DNA of 30,087 nucleotides. It comes from CAYUUR01 sp964510235 (lineage in GTDB: Bacteria > Patescibacteriota > Saccharimonadia > Saccharimonadales > CAYUUR01). Below the pieces are notes generated by a model, which worked only from the letters and a program-made list of their open reading frames with translations, did not search any database and was not told where the DNA came from. The stretch is taken from assembly GCA_964510235.1 (NCBI GenBank), contig CAZEBF010000010.1, forward strand, positions 1-30,087. Reading direction: 5' to 3'. The translations under genes were made by a program, and so were the position numbers. Positions 1 through 7,053 of this stretch are shown here, piece by piece. Every line of letters starts with the position of its first letter. Position 1 is the first letter of the stretch.

Positions 1-796
1 TGTCTTGGCGAAGAATGATTGTCTGTTGGATGATGGCTACAATGGCGCTAACCAGCAGGTAGAGTGATAGGGCTGAGGCAATTGAGACAGTTACAAAGAA
101 GATTAGGACTGGCAAAAGCAGCATGGTCTTGCTGCTAACTGCGGCCTGCATTTCTTCGGCATCAGCTTGCTTACCAGATGATGCGTCTTTAAGGATGGCT
201 CGCAAAGACTTCTTCTCGGTTGGTGATGGCATTAGTTGCTTGCTTTGGTAGTACTGCACAAACACGGTGGTGACCACGATCAGCATAGCTGGCCAGTAGA
301 TAGCTCCACTACTCCAGGCTGGACGAGTTAGGTCAATAAAGCCAAACAGCGTGGCGTCAAAAATGCTGATGTCAGCAGCTAGTTCTTTCATACTATTGAG
401 GTTTTGTACGGCTGGGTAGGCAAAATCAACAATCTGGCTCGGGTCTTTAACGATACGGTTGATACCGCTGTATAGCGCAATAAAAATTGGCGCTTGCAGA
501 AGCAGAAGACCGATTGAGCTAAATGGGTTAACCTGCCGTTCTTTATACAGCTCTAGCGTTAAGGCTTGTTCTTTGGCTTTATCGCCTTTGGATTCTTTCT
601 TGATGCGCTTAATTTCTGGCTGCAGTGCCCGCATGGCTTTGGCGTGATGAAGCTGCTTCTTGACGAGTGGCCACATCAGGAGTCGAATCAGGACAGTGAA
701 GATAATCAGTGCAAAACCAAAGTTATGTCCCGGCAAAATCGAGTATACGACAACGAGTATATTAAAGATTGGCTGAACAATCAGAGTGTTAAACAT
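1..796 (-). CDS. yidC: Membrane protein insertase YidC/Oxa1 family (3' end beyond window)
   Basis: Inserts membrane proteins into the cytoplasmic membrane, alone or with SecYEG. I translated it directly from the reverse strand: about 265 codons are open up to the window edge, so the C-terminus is missing. The start is the ATG at 796, preceded by a good AAAGGAG about 6 bases upstream. The protein begins MFNTLIVQPIFNILVVVY and goes straight into the first helix, so it lacks the large periplasmic domain of Gram-negative YidC. A second helix carries an arginine at about residue 38 (FTVLIRLLMWPL), matching the conserved hydrophilic-groove Arg. A basic cytoplasmic hairpin (about residues 45-75) and further helices follow. 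I see no lipobox Cys at the start. It is the last gene of the rpmH-rnpA-yidC unit, 33 bases after rnpA. Confidence 0.95.
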   Translation of the reverse strand, partial: MFNTLIVQPIFNILVVVYSILPGHNFGFALIIFTVLIRLLMWPLVKKQLHHAKAMRALQPEIKRIKKESKGDKAKEQALTLELYKERQVNPFSSIGLLLLQAPIFIALYSGINRIVKDPSQIVDFAYPAVQNLNSMKELAADISIFDATLFGFIDLTRPAWSSGAIYWPAMLIVVTTVFVQYYQSKQLMPSPTEKKSLRAILKDASSGKQADAEEMQAAVSSKTMLLLPVLIFFVTVSIASALSLYLLVSAIVAIIQQTIILRQD

Positions 797-829
797 AAAT
801 CTCCTTTACCATATTCTACCATGGACCTT

Positions 830-1195
830 TTATTTGTGGGGATGGGCAGCCAAGATGATCTTGGCTTGTTGTAGTAGACTAGTGACTTCTGCAGCTAACT
901 CTGGTGCTGAAACCGTCGCTAGATTCTCTGTATGCACTGTTATAACCAGATCATAAGCTCCGGTTATGTCACCTGCATGCAAGCGCAACTGCTCAAAGAT
1001 ACGGCGACGGATTCGGTTACGCACAACCGCCGATTTATGTACCTTCTTGCCTACCACTACAGCTGCACGGTACTCTGTTCGTCGCTCGTTCAATGCAAAC
1101 TTGAGCGACATGTTGGCCACACGCACAGTTGACCCGTTACGATAGACGTGACGGAGGCTGTTATAACCGTGGAAACGGTTGGCGCGACGGAGCAT
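830..1195 (-). CDS. rnpA: Ribonuclease P protein component
   Basis: Small basic protein (121 aa, usual length) that binds the catalytic RNase P RNA and helps 5' maturation of tRNAs. The family signature is plain: KKVHKSAVVRNRIRRRIFE, with the RNR motif at about residues 59-61. An FxxxxR-type N-terminus (NRFHGYNSLRHVYRNG) precedes it. It lies directly after rpmH (5-base gap) and before yidC, the near-universal bacterial order. No separate promoter is seen, so it is probably co-transcribed with rpmH. Confidence 0.96.
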   Translation of the reverse strand: MLRRANRFHGYNSLRHVYRNGSTVRVANMSLKFALNERRTEYRAAVVVGKKVHKSAVVRNRIRRRIFEQLRLHAGDITGAYDLVITVHTENLATVSAPELAAEVTSLLQQAKIILAAHPHK

Positions 1196-1200
1196 ATGCT

Positions 1201-1338
1201 CTAGTGAGACAGGCGCTTTCGGCCCTTGAGGCGGCGTCGCTTCAGGACCTTCTGACCCGCCTTGTTTGCCATCCGCTTAAAGAAACCGTGCTCGCGTGAG
1301 CGACGGCGTTTTTTCGGTTGATGGGTTCGTTTTGGCAT
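1201..1338 (-). CDS. rpmH: 50S ribosomal protein L34
   Basis: A 45-residue, extremely Arg/Lys-rich protein, translated by hand: MPKRTHQPKKRRRSREHGFF, then KRMANKAGQKVLKRRRLKGR and KRLSH. It matches the L34 family pattern (KRTxQPxxRKR...HGFxxRM...GRxVLxxRRxKGRxxLS) and the usual length of 44-46 aa. The ATG at 1338 follows AAGGAAAG about 6 bases upstream. It is the first gene of the minus-strand rpmH-rnpA-yidC unit, divergent from dnaA across the origin region. Confidence 0.96.
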   Translation of the reverse strand: MPKRTHQPKKRRRSREHGFFKRMANKAGQKVLKRRRLKGRKRLSH

Positions 1339-1379
1339 GACTACTTTCCTTTTTCAGGTTGTTTTAGTAACTTCTGTCT

Positions 1380-1408
1380 ATCATACGCCAGATTAACAGA
1401 TATGTACA
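1380..1408 (-). promoter_or_regulatory. Candidate promoter of rpmH-rnpA-yidC
   Basis: On the minus strand TGTACA (1408-1403) and TATGAT (1385-1380) are separated by 17 bases, close to a sigma70 -35/-10 pair. Transcription would start about 35 bases before the rpmH ATG. Assigned by eye; the -35 matches consensus at 4 of 6 positions and the -10 at 5 of 6. Confidence 0.5.
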
Positions 1409-1473
1409 GGGGTGACTGTGGCAATTTGTGAATGGCGTCAAATTAACAATATTTACCCAAAGATTCTAGCAAC

Positions 1474-1600
1474 TTTTCCACCATTAACCAAACCTTTTCC
1501 ACAGTTTACTAGATGGAGACCAGCTATGTGTATAACTTTACATCTGTTTAGGCAATTTTTACCCGCGCACCAGATGTTATAAAAAGAACCTTGTGGAAAA
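1474..1600. other. DnaA-box cluster upstream of dnaA (part of oriC region)
   Basis: This part of the rpmH-dnaA intergenic stretch (1339-1660) holds four matches to the DnaA box TTATCCACA. They are TTTTCCACC (1474-1482), TTTTCCACA (1495-1503, 8/9), TGTGTATAA (1527-1535, reverse orientation, 8/9) and TGTGGAAAA (1592-1600, reverse orientation, 8/9). AT-rich tracts surround them. Together with the cluster after dnaA this resembles the bipartite origins of organisms with the rpmH-dnaA-dnaN order. The rest of the gap holds the rpmH and dnaA promoters and nothing else I can identify. Confidence 0.75.
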
Positions 1601-1620
1601 CTCACGGATTTTTGTATAGT
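1591..1620 (+). promoter_or_regulatory. Candidate dnaA promoter overlapping a DnaA box
   Basis: TTGTGG (1591-1596) and TATAGT (1615-1620) with an 18-base spacer form a plausible sigma70 promoter, giving a leader of about 34 bases before the dnaA ATG at 1661. The -35 overlaps the reverse-orientation DnaA box TGTGGAAAA (1592-1600), so DnaA bound there would be placed to repress its own gene. The autoregulation is inferred. Confidence 0.5.
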
Positions 1621-1660
1621 GTTGATACGAGATTACTTTTGGAGGGTACAGAAACAAATC

Positions 1661-3025
1661 ATGCAATCAGACAATGTATGGCAAGCAGTTTTAGGGGAAA
1701 TAGAATTGACTATTTCGCGTGCCAGCTACATTACCTGGTTCAAGAACACTCGCCTTCTAAAGCACCTTGAAGATCGTCTGATCATTGGTGTGCCAAATGT
1801 GTTTATCAAACAGCAATTAGAGCGTAAGTATAACCAGCTGATTGCCGACATATTAGTAAAGAACGGCGTTGATCCAACAATTATCGAATACAAGATCCAC
1901 TCTGGCGTAACTACTGGTAAGAAACATCCAGATGACGACCCAGTTATACTGGGCGAACGTGTAGCCACAAAGCCGCGTCGCTCGAGTAACGCCCTCAGCC
2001 ACTCATACCGGCAAGGTATTAATGAACGCTATACGTTTGATAACTTTATTGTCGGACCCGGCAACGAGTTAGCTTTCGCCGCCTGCCAAGCGGTGGCCGC
2101 CAATCCTGGTACCAAATACAATCCCCTGTTCATTTACGGCGGTGTAGGAATTGGTAAGACTCACTTAATCCAAGCCGTTGGTAATGAAGTTGTTCGTAAC
2201 AAGCCAAGTGCCCGTATCGTGTATGTCTCGACTGAGCAGTTTGTGCAAGAGTTTGTTGACGCCGTGCGTTACCGCAAAAACACCGACTTTGCGGGCTACT
2301 ACCGCAGTGCCGATGTACTCATTATTGACGACATCCAGTTTATTGCCGGTAAAGAAACCACTCAACAAGAGTTCTTCCACACTTTTAATGCCCTACACCA
2401 GGCGAACAAGCAGATTATTATTAGTAGTGATCAGTCACCAAAAGATATTCCAACCCTAGAAGACCGCTTAAAGTCACGCTTTGCTTGGGGAATGAACATT
2501 GATATGCAGATTCCAGACTTTGAGACGCGCTGCGCTATCATTCAGACAAAAGCCAGTGTCCACAGTACCGTTCTACCTAATAATGTCGTGGAGTTCCTGG
2601 CAAACAACATACAGACAAATATCCGTGAGCTTGAGGGTGCACTCAACCAGGTTCTAGCATACTGTGAAATGCGCAGCCTCGACCCTTCTATTGAGATTGC
2701 TCAGAGTTTACTCGGCGCAGTCAAGAACCGGCCAAAGCATATTAGTGCTAAGCAGGTTGTGGAACGCACTGCTCGGCACTTCCAGGTGTCCATGGAAGAC
2801 ATCATGGGTCCGAAGCGCGATAAGGACATTGTTGTGCCGCGTCAGGTGGCTATGTATGTGCTTAGGAGTGAGCTACACCTTAGTTTTCCAAAGATTGCCC
2901 GTGAGCTTGGCCGTAAAGATCACACCACCGCTATTCACTCGGTAGAGAAAATAGAAAAAGAAGCCGCGCTTGATAACAACATAAAGCTGGCAATTAAAGA
3001 GATTCGGGAGCGCCTGTATGCGTAA
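1661..3025 (+). CDS. dnaA: Chromosomal replication initiator protein DnaA
   Basis: ATP-dependent origin-binding initiator, 454 aa. N-terminal domain I (about 1-85) begins MQSDNVWQAVLGEIE. A short linker leads to the AAA+ domain with Walker A GGVGIGKT (160-167), Walker B LIIDDIQF (220-227) and the LKSRFAWG arginine region (270-277). The C-terminal domain IV carries the DnaA signature GRKDHTTAIHSV (about 417-428), which reads DnaA boxes. I chose ATG 1661, not the in-frame GTG at 1619, because the GTG falls inside the likely -10 element and domain I normally starts near here. A GGAGGG lies 14 bases upstream, a long spacing. The gene is flanked on both sides by DnaA-box clusters and followed by dnaN. 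Confidence 0.96.
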   Translation: MQSDNVWQAVLGEIELTISRASYITWFKNTRLLKHLEDRLIIGVPNVFIKQQLERKYNQLIADILVKNGVDPTIIEYKIHSGVTTGKKHPDDDPVILGERVATKPRRSSNALSHSYRQGINERYTFDNFIVGPGNELAFAACQAVAANPGTKYNPLFIYGGVGIGKTHLIQAVGNEVVRNKPSARIVYVSTEQFVQEFVDAVRYRKNTDFAGYYRSADVLIIDDIQFIAGKETTQQEFFHTFNALHQANKQIIISSDQSPKDIPTLEDRLKSRFAWGMNIDMQIPDFETRCAIIQTKASVHSTVLPNNVVEFLANNIQTNIRELEGALNQVLAYCEMRSLDPSIEIAQSLLGAVKNRPKHISAKQVVERTARHFQVSMEDIMGPKRDKDIVVPRQVAMYVLRSELHLSFPKIARELGRKDHTTAIHSVEKIEKEAALDNNIKLAIKEIRERLYA

Positions 3026-3041
3026 TAATGTGGTCTGGCAA

Positions 3042-3239
3042 TGTGGACAGGCTGTGCATAGCCTGCGTACAGCTGTGTGTACTACTCGTGACTTTATACA
3101 CCACGTCCACAGCCAAAAATTTTCTGCTAACGAAATCACCAATAGTTATCCCACTTTGCACACATACTGTACTCAGGTTACCCACAAGCATTTTTCCATA
3201 TTTTCATCTGTTATTTTGGGTTTATACGCGCTTTCCACA
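3042..3239. other. Origin of replication, DnaA-box cluster between dnaA and dnaN
   Basis: The 255-base gap between dnaA and dnaN has no gene but many DnaA-box-like nonamers. They are TGTGGACAG (3042-3050), TGTGCATAG (3053-3061), TTATACACC (3094-3102), TTATCCCAC (3146-3154, weak), TTACCCACA (3178-3186, 8/9) and CTTTCCACA (3231-3239). The last box leads directly into a DnaA-trio and an AT-rich stretch (separate entry), the layout of a basal unwinding system. I take this as the functional oriC, with the cluster upstream of dnaA as an accessory part. Box spacing and number are by eye. Confidence 0.8.
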
Positions 3240-3270
3240 GGGCCTACTATTACTACTAATCATATATAAA
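3231..3270 (+). other. Origin unwinding element: DnaA box, GC cluster, DnaA-trio, AT-rich DUE
   Basis: In order there is DnaA box CTTTCCACA (3231-3239), a short GC run GGGCC (3240-3244, sharing its last base with the trio), five consecutive triplets CTA CTA TTA CTA CTA (3244-3258), then the AT-rich CATATATAAA (3261-3270). On the opposite strand the triplets read 3'-GAT GAT AAT GAT GAT-5', the published DnaA-trio motif 3'-[G/A]A[T/A]-5' on which DnaA assembles along single-stranded DNA. Order and phase match the Bacillus subtilis basal origin as I remember it. The element ends about 10 bases before dnaN and overlaps its AAAGGA ribosome-binding site (3268-3273). Confidence 0.75.
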
Positions 3271-3280
3271 GGATTTAAGA

Positions 3281-4372
3281 ATGAAGCTTCAAGTCACACA
3301 AGAAAATCTCAATCGAGCACTCGGCAGTGTTTCCAGAATTGCTAATGGACGTAGTACCTTGCCGATTCTTTCTAACATTTTATTCAAGACAATCGATAAC
3401 CGACTCAGCATTGCCGCTACCAATCTTGATATTGCCGTAACACACTACATTGGTTCTAAAGTTGCTGAAGAAGGCTCGATCACCTTGCCTGCTCGTTTGC
3501 TACAAGATTTTGTGAGTAGTCTGCCTTCTGGAGTGATCGATATAAAACTGGATGAAACAAAGCTGCATATCAAGACCGACCAGTATCAATCAACCATCAA
3601 CGGTACTTTGGCAGACGAATACCCGGTTATGCCAGCAATCTCTGATGGACAAACCTGGCAGGTACCGGTCAAAGAGTTCAAGCAAGCATTGCAGCAAGTA
3701 GTATTTGCAGCCTCTAACGACGAGACACGACCAGTGTTAACAGGTATTTACATGCATGTTATCAACGGCTCGTTGTATATTGCCGCTACTGACAGCTACC
3801 GTTTAGCCGAGAAACAACTCGCCACCAAGCAAAAAGACCTTTCATTACTCGTTCCTGCTACTGCCCTGCAGGAAGTTTTGCGTATCATGGGCGATCACGA
3901 TGAAGAAGTTGCAGTCACACACGACGATCAACAAGTTCAGTTCAAGATTGGTGATGTTGAGCTGGTGGCACGTTTAATTGACGGCAATTATCCTGACTAC
4001 CAAAAGCTCATTCCAAACACCTTTGCAGCGGAAGCCGAGATAGAACGTAGTGAACTCGGTAATATAACTAAAGTGTCTGCCCTGTTTGCTCGTGAAAGCG
4101 CCGGAAGTATCACTATCAAGCTTGATGCTGAGAAGCAAACAGTCAGCATTCACTCAATCGCCTCACAACTGGGAGAGAACACTGCTAGCGCAACCGCCAA
4201 GATTACTGGTGATGGCGAGATAACACTTAATTCTCGCTACCTACTCGATGCCCTTAATGCCATGCACGGCCAACAGGTACGATTTAGCTTTAACGGTAAG
4301 CTCGAACCAAGCGTGCTACGTGATACCAGCGACGAGTCATACACCCACATCATCATGCCGCTAAAGAGTTAG
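3281..4372 (+). CDS. dnaN: DNA polymerase III subunit beta (sliding clamp)
   Basis: Ring-forming processivity clamp that tethers the replicative polymerase to DNA, 363 aa (family about 365-375). It starts MKLQVTQENLNRALGSVSRI and contains the typical clamp features: the NGRSTLPILSNILF stretch (about 22-35), the first-domain ATNLDIAV segment (about 46-53), ATDSYRLA in the middle (about 167-174) and a C-terminal YTHIIMPLKS, equivalent to the usual HIVMPM(R/K) end. ATG 3281 follows AAAGGA at 3268-3273. It sits between the origin and recF, 17 bases before recF, likely in one transcript with it. Confidence 0.97.
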   Translation: MKLQVTQENLNRALGSVSRIANGRSTLPILSNILFKTIDNRLSIAATNLDIAVTHYIGSKVAEEGSITLPARLLQDFVSSLPSGVIDIKLDETKLHIKTDQYQSTINGTLADEYPVMPAISDGQTWQVPVKEFKQALQQVVFAASNDETRPVLTGIYMHVINGSLYIAATDSYRLAEKQLATKQKDLSLLVPATALQEVLRIMGDHDEEVAVTHDDQQVQFKIGDVELVARLIDGNYPDYQKLIPNTFAAEAEIERSELGNITKVSALFARESAGSITIKLDAEKQTVSIHSIASQLGENTASATAKITGDGEITLNSRYLLDALNAMHGQQVRFSFNGKLEPSVLRDTSDESYTHIIMPLKS

Positions 4373-4389
4373 TCAGCTACAATAGGAGT

Positions 4390-5439
4390 ATGTTATCTAA
4401 TATTCGTCTGCAGCATTTCCGCTCGTATACCGATACTTCGTTTGAGTTTGAGGACGGCGTTAACATTATCATTGGACCAAACGCCAGCGGTAAAACAAAC
4501 CTACTCGAGGCAGTATTATTTGTAGCTCGTGGTAAATCGTTCCGCGTTAAAGACCAAGAACTACTCCAACACGGTTCTGAATGGGCCCGATTGGACGCCG
4601 ACACTCCGGACACACTAAGAACTGTTAAGCTCCAGCAAACGGCAGAAAAGCTACAAAAGACAATCTCGATTGGCGATAAAACGTTGAGTCGTCTGTCGCC
4701 GCAAACAATTATTCCAACCGTCTTGTTTGAGCCGAGCCACTTACAATTCCTAGTAGGCGCTCCAGAAATGCGCCGCGACTTCATTGATTCGATACTAGAA
4801 CAGATTGACGGTTCGTATACGAGACTTGTCAACAACTACAAAAGAACCTTAACGCAGCGTAATTCTCTGCTTAAAAGTGAACGGCAACCGACCCAAGACC
4901 AACTCTTTGTCTGGAATGTGCGTCTTAGTGAGTTTGGTGCGCAGATTGTGATAAAGCGACATGCCTTGATTGACGAGATTAACCAACAGGCCAGCGATAC
5001 CTACAGTGCTATTGCGGGCAAACAGAGCGACCTAACAATTAAGTACACACCTGACATCCAGAGCGACCAATATGCATCGTACCTGCATAAAAAACTCGAA
5101 GAGCGTTACGAGCTTGACCGTCTACGCGGATTTACGTCTGTCGGTCCGCACCGCGAAGATATTACCTTGTTTTTGGATGGCAACCCACAACAGCACACTG
5201 CATCGCGCGGAGAGGTTCGTACGACGCTCCTAACGCTCAAAATCATCGAGCTCCATATGCTCGAAGCTGCCATAAAGCAGCGTCCCCTGCTTTTACTTGA
5301 CGATGTGTTCAGTGAACTAGACGGCGCACGACGTAAAGCCCTTACCAAGTACCTACGCCGTTATCAGACCTTTATAACCACAACAGACGCCGACATGGTG
5401 ATGAACAATATCAAGAACTTCAACCCACTCACCCTTTAG
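4390..5439 (+). CDS. recF: DNA replication and repair protein RecF
   Basis: SMC-like ATPase that binds gapped DNA and helps load RecA; 349 aa, near the usual 360. The N-terminus MLSNIRLQHFRSY is typical. Walker A GPNASGKT lies at 29-36, the variant signature SRGE at 272-275 and Walker B with D-loop LLLLDDVFSELD at 300-311. A C-terminal ITTTDAD strand (329-335) completes the ATPase. The start is fixed by homology. The only Shine-Dalgarno-like GGAG (4385-4388) is just one base from the ATG, an oddly short spacing. Its stop codon (5437-5439) directly abuts the stop codon of the convergent gene. Confidence 0.96.
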   Translation: MLSNIRLQHFRSYTDTSFEFEDGVNIIIGPNASGKTNLLEAVLFVARGKSFRVKDQELLQHGSEWARLDADTPDTLRTVKLQQTAEKLQKTISIGDKTLSRLSPQTIIPTVLFEPSHLQFLVGAPEMRRDFIDSILEQIDGSYTRLVNNYKRTLTQRNSLLKSERQPTQDQLFVWNVRLSEFGAQIVIKRHALIDEINQQASDTYSAIAGKQSDLTIKYTPDIQSDQYASYLHKKLEERYELDRLRGFTSVGPHREDITLFLDGNPQQHTASRGEVRTTLLTLKIIELHMLEAAIKQRPLLLLDDVFSELDGARRKALTKYLRRYQTFITTTDADMVMNNIKNFNPLTL

Positions 5440-7053
5440 CTAGAATGCAAATGGTTTGGTTATGACCATGTACTCGTCGAGGTTAATACCGTCTGCTTGC
5501 AGCTGTTTTAATAGTTTTGAACGACTCTGGGTATATTCGGTTGTGTTGTAGTCAGCTCCACCAGATGCACTACCAAACGCAGCACTTCGGGCAGTCTGAA
5601 TCGAAACGCGGATAATCTTGTTCTGATAGTCGAACGAACGAACAAAACCATAGGCACCAATTGGATATGGAATTTTTTCATCAACAAATACGTTTGTTTT
5701 AGCGGGCTCATCTTCTAATAAGAAAGCAGAGCTAATTGAGTTAAGTCCGCTATTCTTCTGAGTACCGGCCAATAGAACGCCGCTTGTGGCCCGGTGTAAG
5801 TCGCTAATTGTGAAGTTGTTGGTGCGATACGCTAATTGTGTAAAGCCACTAGTTATGTCGGTTACATATACCTGACCATTCTGAAGATACGCTAGTTTAG
5901 TACCATTCATACTTACAAAGTCGAGGACATTGTTGATGCGATCCACCTCTTTTGGTGAACCAGTAGTATCAATTATGTGCAGAGTTTGATCATCGAGCTG
6001 ACAAATATAATCTTTCTTACAAAAACCGGCGCTATCAACATACCCATCAACACCGAATGGCTTCTTTGATTCTTCACCGCTATCGGCATTATATATAATC
6101 ATATCACCACCAGATTTACCGCCTGACTCCTTGACTGATCTCGGGGTGTCTGGAGAAATACTTGTATGACCATTCGCAAACAGAATAGAAGAGTCAGCTA
6201 AATCAACCGAAAAACCAATTCCGTCACGACGATACTTTGCTATATCGGGCGAAAACGACTTCGGTTTAGCCTTGAAATTACTAAATGTCAGCACCTCTTC
6301 GGCGTCACCACGCATCACAATAAAACGATCACCACCCATAATATCCGTCCTTAAGAGAAAGATATTTCGCGCAGATGTAAAGGACTCCGGTAGTATTAAT
6401 TCGTCAACCTGACCATCTTGTTTAATTAATAGTAGTAAAGGATTCGGAGCATCTTCGTATTTCACCAGTACTAAAACATTATCTTTATATGGCTCAACGG
6501 CTAGTATTTCCGCTTCTTCTGTAAAAGGGTTGGTGATGAGCTTCGCGTCAGTAGTTTTTGAAAGCGGCTTATGCCACACCAGATTGCCGACACTACCCGG
6601 ACAACCATATGAATACAAATCTGTGGTGGTATAGATTGCACAAGGGTTTAGTTTGTCGCCCACACGATTACGTACAAACTGATTACTGATTGTCGCCTCA
6701 GTTGTTGCTGTGCCCAGGAAACGTGGCACTGACGTCAGGTATGTCGATCCCTTTTGCTCATAGTTCGCACTGAGGCGAACTTCATAGTCACCGCTCGGTA
6801 AACGAGTTGTCAGAGTATTTTCTCTTGTTGTGACAGTCTTAATGGTCTCGCCGTCACTTTGTCTGACGATATGAACAGTACGATCTTCTTGTTCACCAGT
6901 AAAACGCAGCTCTATGTTACCCGTCGTAAAGAGCCAACGAGCCACAAGAAAGATAATCAGAAGGAGTACGCCAAGTATAGCCCACCAAATAACCTTGGCC
7001 GGCGTAATTCTTCTCATACTAGCGCCCGTTTCGTAATTTTGGCCTAAGATCAT
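5440..7053 (-). CDS. Membrane-anchored extracytoplasmic protein with PEGA-like and propeller-like regions
   Basis: 537 aa, no named family recognised. One transmembrane helix lies near the N-terminus (about 21-42, KVIWWAILGVLLLIIFLVAR). The rest should be outside. Residues about 45-120 are beta-rich and contain LPSGDYEVRLSA, resembling a PEGA carbohydrate-surface domain. The remaining 400 residues show repeated strands with short Asp/Gly turns, compatible with a beta-propeller such as a WD/YVTN type, but no clear repeat unit could be fixed. ATG 7053 overlaps the stop of the upstream wall-hydrolase gene (ATGA) and follows GAGGGG by 8 bases, so it is translationally coupled to it. It is the last gene of the minus-strand secretion locus. 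Function unknown; an envelope or wall-binding accessory is inferred. Confidence 0.8.
   Translation of the reverse strand: MILGQNYETGASMRRITPAKVIWWAILGVLLLIIFLVARWLFTTGNIELRFTGEQEDRTVHIVRQSDGETIKTVTTRENTLTTRLPSGDYEVRLSANYEQKGSTYLTSVPRFLGTATTEATISNQFVRNRVGDKLNPCAIYTTTDLYSYGCPGSVGNLVWHKPLSKTTDAKLITNPFTEEAEILAVEPYKDNVLVLVKYEDAPNPLLLLIKQDGQVDELILPESFTSARNIFLLRTDIMGGDRFIVMRGDAEEVLTFSNFKAKPKSFSPDIAKYRRDGIGFSVDLADSSILFANGHTSISPDTPRSVKESGGKSGGDMIIYNADSGEESKKPFGVDGYVDSAGFCKKDYICQLDDQTLHIIDTTGSPKEVDRINNVLDFVSMNGTKLAYLQNGQVYVTDITSGFTQLAYRTNNFTISDLHRATSGVLLAGTQKNSGLNSISSAFLLEDEPAKTNVFVDEKIPYPIGAYGFVRSFDYQNKIIRVSIQTARSAAFGSASGGADYNTTEYTQSRSKLLKQLQADGINLDEYMVITKPFAF

Noticed and set aside
1619..1660. GTG start 14 codons upstream of the dnaA ATG
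   Set aside because: The GTG lies in the likely -10 hexamer and the added residues do not resemble DnaA domain I.
4377..4835. 152-codon minus-strand frame over recF
   Set aside because: Complete recF with all ATPase motifs occupies the plus strand.
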